A stretch of DNA of 38,277 nt from Candidatus Zhuqueibacterota bacterium (GTDB taxonomy: Bacteria > Zhuqueibacterota > Zhuqueibacteria > Oceanimicrobiales > Oceanimicrobiaceae): positions 1 to 38,277 of the forward strand of contig JAJDAG010000155.1 in NCBI GenBank assembly GCA_029262005.1, read 5' to 3'. Below the pieces are notes generated by a model. That model ran no database searches. It worked only from the letters and a program-made list of their open reading frames with translations, and was not told the origin of the DNA. The first letter of the stretch is position 1; each line of letters opens with the position of its first letter. Shown here in pieces: positions 25,533 to 33,415 of the stretch. Both the position numbers and the translations under genes were made by a program.

Positions 25533-26176
25533 TGTTCATTTCGAAATTGATAGGCTTGAGAAACCCAGGATGGTACCGGTTTGCCATTTTCACGGGCCGG
25601 CGCGAAACTGCTGGCGAATGCAGCCTCCACGGCTCCTTGCGCACACCTCTCACTACCCGTTTCATTCTTGAGAACCACGACGTCAATGACTTTGCCGCGT
25701 GCGTCAATCTGAATGCTCAATTCGATAGCACCGTCCGCATCATGACATTCAGGCACTCTCCTGACCAATGGCCGCGGTGGACGTATTTGGGTTTGTTTCA
25801 CACCTAAGTCCGAATTAACCAACTCTGCAATATTTTTGAGATCAAGGTCTGTTAACTTGATGGTAATATCTTCCGGAATAGCCGGGTCTTCCGTAGGAAC
25901 CGGTACCGTTGGTTTGACTGGTGGTGGTTTAAGATACGCCTGCCGCGTACGAGGTATATCTTCAGCATGGATTATAATGCTGAAACCTTCACCCTCCATG
26001 AGCTGTAGTTTCACTTTAGGAGTAACCAGGACAAGCAGATTGAGAAATAAAAGGGTGAGAGCCAGCGCTCGATGCATATTCAGACTGTATTCAGATTGTC
26101 GGTTTAGTCGTTTTTCTTGCAATTTCACTCTGGTTCTCTTGTGGAAAACAGTAACGGGCCCAGTCTCAAAACGCAC
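25529..26176 (-). CDS. tonB: TonB-type energy transducer
   Basis: A 215-residue protein. A basic cytoplasmic N-terminus is followed by one membrane helix (about 36-52, ALALTLLFLNLLVLV) and a proline-rich periplasmic linker (PPPVKPTVPVPTEDPAIPED). The TonB C-terminal domain covers about 135-215: VPECHDADGAIELSIQIDARGKVIDVVVLKN, then ARENGKPVPSWVSQAYQFRNEH. It would carry proton-motive energy to outer-membrane receptors or act in envelope assembly; no ExbB/ExbD genes are in the window. The domain ends about where the family does, so the protein looks complete. Its TAA stop falls inside the outer TTAA of the insertion sequence, so the stop may belong to the target site or to the element. Confidence 0.87.
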   Translation of the reverse strand: MRFETGPVTVFHKRTRVKLQEKRLNRQSEYSLNMHRALALTLLFLNLLVLVTPKVKLQLMEGEGFSIIIHAEDIPRTRQAYLKPPPVKPTVPVPTEDPAIPEDITIKLTDLDLKNIAELVNSDLGVKQTQIRPPRPLVRRVPECHDADGAIELSIQIDARGKVIDVVVLKNETGSERCAQGAVEAAFASSFAPARENGKPVPSWVSQAYQFRNEH

Positions 26177-26321
26177 CGGCTAACCTATAAGTTTCGTACG
26201 GTTTTATTGAGCTTGTTGATTAAGGCCGCTTTTCAATTACAGAAAACTTAGAACAGAAAGCATCAACATCGTTATTAACAAGATATTGACATTAAAATTC
26301 AAACTAACTCAAACAGGACTA

Positions 26322-29171
26322 TTATTCGGTCAATGTTATTTCGATCGATCTCTTCGTTGCTTGCAGGCTCAGTAAGTCTGTCACTTGCAACGTCAGTTTA
26401 TAGGTTCCTGGCTTCAATTTACTGACATCAAGAGGCACAAACTCAGTCACTATTTGCTGATTTCCGGTGAGGTCATTTTGAATGGAAATGCTCTTCTTCG
26501 AATTTCTGGAAAACAGGCTTTTAAGAAAACCTTTTTTCTGTTTATCAGTGGAAAGTTTTGTTTTAATTCGGTAGCGCGTTTCATTTTCATGGTCTAACGA
26601 TAACCCATAAACTTCGAAGCAAACTGTCACCATCTCCGAGCGGCTAAACTTCCGCGTGGGGTTGGGGATGACGGTCACATCACCTCTGCGAAATTTCGAC
26701 TCATCCACGTTGGCGGAAACATCAAATGCGACGAGCATATCGCTCATTCCTAATCCCGGCTTTGCAAAATTTGGAACTTTGACTACAAGGCTAACGCCAC
26801 CAAGTTTGCTCTTAGCGTCGTCCTCAGCGAAAACAGACAGGTTGTACGAACCTGACTTAAGATAAAAATCATATTTCTCAATAAAAAAGCCGTGATGAAA
26901 TTGCGAGTCACTTCGAATTAAGCTGGTCGTTTCATTCATTCGGTCCACTTTCTGCCACTCTTGGTCAAAAATGCCGGCTCCGTGCTCAATAGTAACCTCT
27001 TCATCAGTCCCTTGTTCATTGGTAAACAATTCTTTGATGGGGATGCCGGTAAAGATTTCCATGTGGGTCTTGTCGTTCGCCCCTCGACGATTGGCGATCA
27101 CGTAGTACATTGGCAGCCCCGTACGGCTTCTGTGCCATTGGTGGGTATCGCTAGACATCGCAAGTTGAACGGTTTGGCGACTCGACTCAACCATGTCGTA
27201 GAGAATACCTGAGACAGCCGTTTCACCGCCTGCCCGCATCGTCCTGTTTTCAGCTGCTACCGTCATTTTCCCTGCTTGAAAATTGTCGGGCTTTAACGCC
27301 AGATAAAGTCTGTTTATGTCTGAATCCCAGCCCAGACGATCTTCGACAATATTAAGCTGGGACAAATACGGTGTCAGGCGCCAATTGTTGCCCGACCCCA
27401 ACTTGCCCTCAAGCACGAAATGAAAAATCATCTTTGGATGTTCGCCGTTTGCATAGTACATCCACGATTCATTGGAATTCGTGATATCAGCGGTCCTCGC
27501 GACTTTGTCAGGCTTACCGTGTCGAATGTAGACAAGTCCTTTATCGTTAAATTCTTCATTCAGCTCATAAATTTTTGGAAACGACAGTTGGTGCACGATG
27601 TCAGGGTTGTCTCGCTGCATACGGATGGTATCGTACCAGTACAGCTTCTCAGCATAATTTAGTCTTGAGAAATGCGATACGACCCTCTGATTTTGCCGGG
27701 TTGCAGGCACAGGATCCCTGGCATTCCAAAACCTCACAAAGAAATCCTGTTTTTGTTCTGGGGCTTTGAGTTTTCGATAGAAATCGAGCTCCAAGTCGGT
27801 AAAGAGATATTTCGTCGCAGCAAACATGAACTCGGCATCTGTGGTTGTCCGAATTGAGTTTAATGCGTTATTAAAATGTATATGTGCCGTATCCTGTCGA
27901 CCGGCAGCCAGGTCGTTTCGGACCAATGAAAGGTATAAAGTCGTGTGACTGATCCTGCTGTCACGAAGAATCAGACCCTGCAGAATTGAATCTGCTTTTG
28001 CATAAACTCCTTGCCTGCGGTACCAAATGCCCCTCACGTAGTCAGGCCAGTCACCGATAGTCACCTCGGTAAAAAAACTGTCCAGTTGAGCAGGGCTTTT
28101 TTGCTCAAGAACGATACGATAGTAATACAAAAGAGCGGTGTTGGCCTGTGTTAGCTCAGGTTTTAAGCTTACCTGGCGTTGCGCCAGCCGCAGCATTTTA
28201 AGCCAGCGGCCCTGTTCTTTTTCTACTTGAGCTGCCTGGTACAAGACGTCTTCGTAGGTAGGGTCTAACTGAATCACCTTCTTGAAGGATTTGCGAGCCC
28301 TGCCCATAATAAACCGCTTTACCAGATGCACGCTGTATTTTGCGGTTTCCCGAAGCGCCAAGCCTCGGTGGTAGTTAGCTTCCAGATCGTTTTCAAGATC
28401 AAGTTCAATGAGCTTGTGATACCAGCTCTCAACTTCCGGCCAATCCTTCTCGAGAAAAGCAAGCTGTCCCAGGCGGCGACGCAAGTACCTTGAATATACA
28501 TTGATTACTGCCGCCAGCCTGTATGTTTCTCGTGCGGCCGCGAATTGCCTGGCATTATACTGTACATCCGCCTCAACGAGCAATTTCATATAATTGGGAT
28601 TACTTTCGAATAGCCGGTGTGTTTCAATGTGGTCAGGCTGTCGTTTAAGAGCCTTGTTGAGATGCACGTTGAACGCTTCCCAATTCTTGTTGGCCTTCGC
28701 CACCCTGGCCAGGCCCACATAACTTTTAAAATAGCTTTTATCCAACTTCCTGGCTTCATTGTAGGCATCCTTAGCTTCCTTAAATTGTCCGGCAGTCAGA
28801 AGGCTGTCACCTGTATGCAGTATCGAGTGAAGCGGGTATTGGTTCAACCAATAGTTATTCGCCTCTTGATCAGTCGAGTCTATTTCTAGCGCCCGGAGAA
28901 ACCATCTGCTGAATTTGGGCCAATCCTCCTTTTGATAGGCGATTTTCCCTAACCCTTTCATTGCTTCTATGGAATTTGGTTCAAGATCCAGTGCCATCTT
29001 GAAAACTTGTTTGGCTCTGTCAAGCTCATCAAGTGTCACCAGGTAGGCTGCCTGGGCTAAAATTTTCTTGATTAGATTGGGGTTGTCCTGAGCCTGAACG
29101 GCGTTGCAAGTCAGAGCAATTAACAAAATCCATTTTGCACTACAAAAAGACAGACCGCGCTCTCTTCGCAT
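26322..29171 (-). CDS. Secreted TPR protein with GWxTD-type domain
   Basis: 949 residues from the chosen ATG at 29171, which gives a clean Sec signal peptide (basic MRRERG, hydrophobic core, NAVQAQ). An ATG 11 codons earlier is possible but spoils the signal n-region. Residues 30-450 contain TPR-like helical repeats (for example LDRAKQVFKMALDLEPNSIEAMKGLGKIAY). The region at about 465-610 fits the GWxTD-type domain pattern: FFVRFWNARDPVPATRQN, then DKGLVYIRHGKPD and ESWMYYANG. The remaining 340 residues form beta-rich modules of unknown type. GWxTD proteins are common in several FCB-related and Acidobacterial lineages, and their role is not established. The gene lies between the ATPase-less transporter cluster and tonB on the same strand, suggesting an envelope role. 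Confidence 0.87.
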   Translation of the reverse strand: MRRERGLSFCSAKWILLIALTCNAVQAQDNPNLIKKILAQAAYLVTLDELDRAKQVFKMALDLEPNSIEAMKGLGKIAYQKEDWPKFSRWFLRALEIDSTDQEANNYWLNQYPLHSILHTGDSLLTAGQFKEAKDAYNEARKLDKSYFKSYVGLARVAKANKNWEAFNVHLNKALKRQPDHIETHRLFESNPNYMKLLVEADVQYNARQFAAARETYRLAAVINVYSRYLRRRLGQLAFLEKDWPEVESWYHKLIELDLENDLEANYHRGLALRETAKYSVHLVKRFIMGRARKSFKKVIQLDPTYEDVLYQAAQVEKEQGRWLKMLRLAQRQVSLKPELTQANTALLYYYRIVLEQKSPAQLDSFFTEVTIGDWPDYVRGIWYRRQGVYAKADSILQGLILRDSRISHTTLYLSLVRNDLAAGRQDTAHIHFNNALNSIRTTTDAEFMFAATKYLFTDLELDFYRKLKAPEQKQDFFVRFWNARDPVPATRQNQRVVSHFSRLNYAEKLYWYDTIRMQRDNPDIVHQLSFPKIYELNEEFNDKGLVYIRHGKPDKVARTADITNSNESWMYYANGEHPKMIFHFVLEGKLGSGNNWRLTPYLSQLNIVEDRLGWDSDINRLYLALKPDNFQAGKMTVAAENRTMRAGGETAVSGILYDMVESSRQTVQLAMSSDTHQWHRSRTGLPMYYVIANRRGANDKTHMEIFTGIPIKELFTNEQGTDEEVTIEHGAGIFDQEWQKVDRMNETTSLIRSDSQFHHGFFIEKYDFYLKSGSYNLSVFAEDDAKSKLGGVSLVVKVPNFAKPGLGMSDMLVAFDVSANVDESKFRRGDVTVIPNPTRKFSRSEMVTVCFEVYGLSLDHENETRYRIKTKLSTDKQKKGFLKSLFSRNSKKSISIQNDLTGNQQIVTEFVPLDVSKLKPGTYKLTLQVTDLLSLQATKRSIEITLTE

Positions 29172-29535
29172 GTTTACCCTGCGACAATTATTGGTTATCA
29201 TCAATAGTTTATCACTCTTTGAACATTTTTTATTTAATACAAGCCATGACTCTATTTATTCCGTAATGGATGCCAATGGTAGTATCGCGAACACTCAGAG
29301 TCAAGAGCGTGTGGGAGTGGGAAGTGTATGGCTTTAAGTTAAAACAACCCATTAACAATGTCAAAAGAAAAAAGTCGAAATATGCAATAACCGAACGTTT
29401 TTCAGAGAAAAAATTGTGCGATAAAACGAGCTGATGTGCTGGTTGCCTGATCTGTTCTCAAAAGCTGGTTCTGGTGCTGCGTTTGTTGTACAATCAAACA
29501 TCCTTGTTGATTGGGGTGTGTCCGGAATTTATTTC
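29172..29535. other. Intergenic region between the permease and TPR/GWxTD genes
   Basis: This stretch lies between the leftward MacB-type permease stop and the leftward TPR gene start, so it probably holds a promoter for the latter. A modest hairpin (CAATCAA at 29491-29497 with TTGATTG at 29507-29513) lies just beyond the permease stop and could be a weak terminator, though no T-run follows on the leftward strand. No coding frame is supported. Confidence 0.4.
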
Positions 29536-30768
29536 TCACTCATAGCGTAAAGCCTCAATCGGATTCAATCTGGCAGCTTTCAGAGCAGGGTAAAGTCCGA
29601 ATGTAACACCGACTACGACTGACGAACTAAATGCAATTGTAATTGCCTCAAAAGACGGTTCAACTGGAATATCAATGGCAGCCCCCAACAGTTGACCGGA
29701 AAACACGCCGAGTAAAATTCCAAGCAACCCGCCTGAGCCGCTAAGCAGAATCGATTCAAATAGAAACTGAAGGATGATATCTTTCAGTTTCGCGCCGACT
29801 GCTTTTCGGATACCAATCTCGCGCATTCTTTCAAGAATTGAAGCAAGTAGGATATTCATGATACCGATGCCACCAACAAAAAGAGAAAGCATCCCAATGC
29901 CGGCCGTGACCAGGGTAGCGGTTTTTGTAATTTCTTCCGTACGTCGAAAAAAATCTCTCCTGGTTTTTATTTCATAGTCCAATCTACCGGAATTGCGCGT
30001 TTTAAACATCTCCTGCACTTGTTGCATAGCTTGTTCTAATCTGTCCGTTTTTGCTTTACAAACGATCCTCTGAACGGAGTTCAGACCTAACACTTTTTCT
30101 GCAGTTGTTGCGGGGATAAGCACGGTGATAGAACGAATTGAACCCAGGTTTGTAAAGGACTTTTTATAGCTGCCAACAATTTCAAATTCATGGCCTTGAA
30201 TTCGAATAGATTGCAAAGGTCCGTTGTTATTAAACAAACCTGATTGTTCTTCGATTACACATACTTTGCGGAGTAAGAGCAGATCCATTTGTGTCAGATT
30301 GCGGCCGGAGAGAACTTGCAAAGACTTTACTTTCTGATAATACGGTGTTGTCGCAACATAATTGATCTGTATCTGCTGGTTATTCAGCTTGGTTTGGTTG
30401 CTGTATTCGGCAACAGTTGCGGTCCATTTTACTTCGAAGCAAGAACGCATGATGGCATCTGCATCTTGAGATGAAAGCTGTCTGGTCTGGTTTGACACCA
30501 CTTTATGATGTGTTTGAAAAGCACGGCCAGTTTCATTTCTGAAGTGGGTATTTAAAGAACGCGTTGGTTCTATCCAGAAACCGAGAGCGCCCATCAGTTG
30601 AATTTGTTCTTCAACTTTATTCTCATATCCTTTGCCGATTGCCAGGACTGTAACAACTGCGGCTATTCCAACAACAACACCGATGATCGTCAAAAATGAA
30701 CGCAACGGGTTACGGAATAAAGAGTGGAACCCTTCGAGAAAAATGTAATTGATCTTGCTTTGAACCAT
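29536..30768 (-). CDS. MacB-type ABC transporter permease lacking an ATPase domain
   Basis: A 410-residue permease. Its N-terminus is typical (INYIFLEGFHSLFRNPLRSFLTIIGVVVGIAAVV). A large periplasmic domain (about 55-280) and three C-terminal helices follow, with the coupling motif ERMREIGIRKAVGAKLKDI and a final AARLNPIEALRYE. This fold needs a cytoplasmic ATPase, but none is fused here and none lies in this gene cluster. The first 20 codons overlap the end of the adaptor gene by 59 bp in another frame. Because those residues match the family, the overlap looks real. It may use a remote ATPase such as the one at 19859. Confidence 0.92.
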   Translation of the reverse strand: MVQSKINYIFLEGFHSLFRNPLRSFLTIIGVVVGIAAVVTVLAIGKGYENKVEEQIQLMGALGFWIEPTRSLNTHFRNETGRAFQTHHKVVSNQTRQLSSQDADAIMRSCFEVKWTATVAEYSNQTKLNNQQIQINYVATTPYYQKVKSLQVLSGRNLTQMDLLLLRKVCVIEEQSGLFNNNGPLQSIRIQGHEFEIVGSYKKSFTNLGSIRSITVLIPATTAEKVLGLNSVQRIVCKAKTDRLEQAMQQVQEMFKTRNSGRLDYEIKTRRDFFRRTEEITKTATLVTAGIGMLSLFVGGIGIMNILLASILERMREIGIRKAVGAKLKDIILQFLFESILLSGSGGLLGILLGVFSGQLLGAAIDIPVEPSFEAITIAFSSSVVVGVTFGLYPALKAARLNPIEALRYE

Positions 30769-31837
30769 ATTGGAGGTCTTGTATTTTGTCTCCGGGATTT
30801 ATATCAAGAATTCCCGTTGTGATAACCGTATCCCCTGGTGTCAAACCGCTGATAATCTCAATAAAGTGATCGTTGGTCAAACCAGTGGTGACTGATTGTT
30901 GAGTTGCTTTACTATTGTGAGCGAGCATCACGACAGTGGTGTTATTCCGGTAGAGGAGAGCTTCGAGCGGAACAAATACAGCGTCCGTTTTTTCCGCCAG
31001 CACAAACCGTGCGTCAACTTCGGAACCTACCAATAATTTGTCTTTTGAATTATTCCGTATAGCGGCAAGCACCGAAAATTCCGGACTGGCGCCATTGCCG
31101 CTCCCGTAGTTTTGATTCTGTTCACTGGCGACTCGTGCCATTTCAATCACTGTGCCTTCACGGACTCCGTTTATGAGCTCTGAGCTAAATAGGACAGTCT
31201 GTCTCAAATACACCTGCGACATGATATGCTGAGGTACTGAAATATCAACTGCGAATGAAGAAGTATCGACAATTGTACCGAGAACCGCACCTGCTGTTAC
31301 GATGTCTCTGTTGTGGATCCTTTTCTCGACTAAAATACCAGTCAAAGAATTTTTGACCGGCCTCAATTCCAACTGCTCTTTCAGATTTTGAACCTGTTTC
31401 TCTGTTTTGAACTTACGAATTCTCAACTCTTTAACCTCGCGTTGCGAAACCGCTTTGGCGAGTAGTAATTCTTCCTGATTCTGGAGTTGCTCTATCAAAA
31501 CCTCCAGATCGAGTTGTGTGAACTCATATTCCTGCCTTTTCTGTAGCAGAAAATGTTTGGACAGTTGAACCGACGCAATCGTCGTTCCCTTTCGCAGAAA
31601 TTGACCTGGCATGATTTCAGAATCAAATACAATTCCCGTGATAGGAGAAACTATGATTTCTTTTCTGCGGGCAACGATTTTACCTCTCGCCAGGGCGCTC
31701 GCAGTAAACTGCCCTTGTCGAACCGGGACAAGCGTTACCATTAAAGCATCGTGTTTGGGCTGCTTTGCAAAGAAAAAAAACCAAATAGAGCAAAAAACTG
31801 TGATTACAATTAAGCCAATAATTATTTCACGTTTCAT
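30710..31837 (-). CDS. Periplasmic adaptor (HlyD/MacA-type)
   Basis: A 375-residue membrane fusion protein with an N-terminal transmembrane helix (4-23). A lipoyl half-motif (GIVFDSEIMPGQFLRKGTTIASV) leads into a coiled-coil (about 95-155). The second lipoyl half (VKNSLTGILVEKRIHNRDIVTAGAVLGTI) and beta-barrel regions follow, ending LTPGDTVITTGILDINPGDKI. It should link the downstream permease to the upstream TolC-like channel. Its ATG overlaps the TolC-like stop (ATGA) and its own 3' end overlaps the permease by 59 bp, so the three genes are clearly one transcription unit. Confidence 0.9.
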   Translation of the reverse strand: MKREIIIGLIVITVFCSIWFFFFAKQPKHDALMVTLVPVRQGQFTASALARGKIVARRKEIIVSPITGIVFDSEIMPGQFLRKGTTIASVQLSKHFLLQKRQEYEFTQLDLEVLIEQLQNQEELLLAKAVSQREVKELRIRKFKTEKQVQNLKEQLELRPVKNSLTGILVEKRIHNRDIVTAGAVLGTIVDTSSFAVDISVPQHIMSQVYLRQTVLFSSELINGVREGTVIEMARVASEQNQNYGSGNGASPEFSVLAAIRNNSKDKLLVGSEVDARFVLAEKTDAVFVPLEALLYRNNTTVVMLAHNSKATQQSVTTGLTNDHFIEIISGLTPGDTVITTGILDINPGDKIQDLQYGSKQDQLHFSRRVPLFIP

Positions 31838-33315
31838 TGTATTCTCTCAATCCACTCGAAAAACTCACCTGTCGCCCGGGCCAGGCCGGCTCTTTCAATG
31901 ACGGATGATATTTTTACACTATTAAGAGCGTTCAAAGCTGCATTGTAGCGGTCACGTACGTTCTCAATTTCTGTTGAAGAAATCTGTCCTGATTTGAATT
32001 TGAGCTCGGAGATATGCAGAGCTTCCTCAGCAATTACCAGGCTCAAGGCCAGTGACATAACCCGCCGCTGATTGAGCTTGAGCGTGCGATAGCGGCTTTC
32101 GATATCGATTGCCATGTCTTCCTTTAGAAGTTCAAGGTTTTTACTCTGTATGGCCAGTGAGCGCTTGGCAATCTCCTGTTGCGCAGTATTGCGCCCACCG
32201 TCATTAATGGGCAAAGATAGAGTAGCCTGTACATTCAAACCATAATTGGGCAGACGAGTAAAGGCGTTTAGCACAGAGTTTTCCGGTAAGGAGTTAAGAT
32301 TATACAAAAGGTCGAAACGCAAGGTTGGCGAAAACAGACTTGCTGTCTGTGCCAGGCTGAGTTTAGCCAGTGCCAGTCCTATTTGGGCTTGCTTAATTTC
32401 GAGACGATTGCGCTGTGCTTTATCAATTATTTGTTCGAGGCCCATGCCCAGGCTATCTCTCGGAATTTCCGGAGAAAGAGTAAGAGGCGATGTTGTTTTA
32501 TCCCCGAGCAATCTCTTGAAAACAATCGTTTGTGTTTGCAGCGTATTGCGCGTCTGCGCCAGCGCATCCACTGCAAGCCGGTACTGCACTTCCAGGTTTA
32601 ATACTTCGGACTCAGCGATCATGCCGGATTTCAGCTTGAGTTTTGCCAGCTCCCACAATCTGAATGAAGAAGTCGAATCCCTCAAGCTTTGCTCCAGGCT
32701 GCGGTTAACCTGCCAGACCTGGTAGTAGGACTCAATGACTGCAAGCGCCAACTGCTCCCTCTGCAAAGTGAAATCGTACCCGGCAAGTTTGAAGTTTTTT
32801 CGCGCTTGTATCCTGTCTGCGTGACCAGAAACAATTCCCGCTGCCGAAAGTGGCTGCGACAGGCTAAGCGAAAGCTGGGTGTTGTTATGAAACGTCGGCG
32901 ATGAAAACCCATCGATGGTGGTGGCAACCCCGGCCGAGGCAGTCAAGCGGCTGCCAAAAGGAGTAAGAAAAATCTGTTGTACTCGCAAACCTGGAAAAAC
33001 TTGTGAACGAATTAGTGTTGCCGGAGATGATGTCTCTTCGTTTGACAAGACCGGCTCATTTTGTGAAACATCGTGCAAAAATCTCAAATCGGTATTGAGC
33101 GTTTTCCGGTACACTGCTTCTGCGGCTATCAGTTGCGCCCGCGCGCTTTGAAACCGCTGTTCTGTGTTGTACAGAATTGTTTTGTTGTGCGCAAGCGCCT
33201 GCTGTATCGCCTCGTAGAGTGTGAGCGTTTGGGCTGAAGCGTTTGTCGCGTACAGCGTCAAAGCACTAAAAACAACCGTGAACAGTAAGTGATTTTTTCC
33301 CAAACCGATTTTCAT
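31834..33315 (-). CDS. TolC-family outer-membrane efflux channel
   Basis: A 493-residue protein from the ATG at 33315, which gives a Sec signal peptide (KIGLGKNHLLFTVVFSALTLYATNASAQ). An upstream in-frame TTG at 33345 would spoil this and is rejected. The mature part begins LTLYEAIQQALAHN, a TolC-family hallmark. It is dominated by long heptad-rich helices with internal duplication (LELKQAQIGLALAKLSLAQTASLFSPT in the second half). It would form the trimeric outer-membrane exit duct for the adaptor and permease encoded immediately downstream, and could also serve the exporter at 18323-23015, which has no channel gene. Confidence 0.92.
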   Translation of the reverse strand: MKIGLGKNHLLFTVVFSALTLYATNASAQTLTLYEAIQQALAHNKTILYNTEQRFQSARAQLIAAEAVYRKTLNTDLRFLHDVSQNEPVLSNEETSSPATLIRSQVFPGLRVQQIFLTPFGSRLTASAGVATTIDGFSSPTFHNNTQLSLSLSQPLSAAGIVSGHADRIQARKNFKLAGYDFTLQREQLALAVIESYYQVWQVNRSLEQSLRDSTSSFRLWELAKLKLKSGMIAESEVLNLEVQYRLAVDALAQTRNTLQTQTIVFKRLLGDKTTSPLTLSPEIPRDSLGMGLEQIIDKAQRNRLEIKQAQIGLALAKLSLAQTASLFSPTLRFDLLYNLNSLPENSVLNAFTRLPNYGLNVQATLSLPINDGGRNTAQQEIAKRSLAIQSKNLELLKEDMAIDIESRYRTLKLNQRRVMSLALSLVIAEEALHISELKFKSGQISSTEIENVRDRYNAALNALNSVKISSVIERAGLARATGEFFEWIERIQ

Positions 33316-33415
33316 TTTGTTCTTTTTCGTTTTTAAACAGGCCAACTTGATTGGTTGGAGTTTTGATCTTTGATTATTGAAATTTATTTGTGTTTTGGAA
33401 TTTGGGATTTATTTT

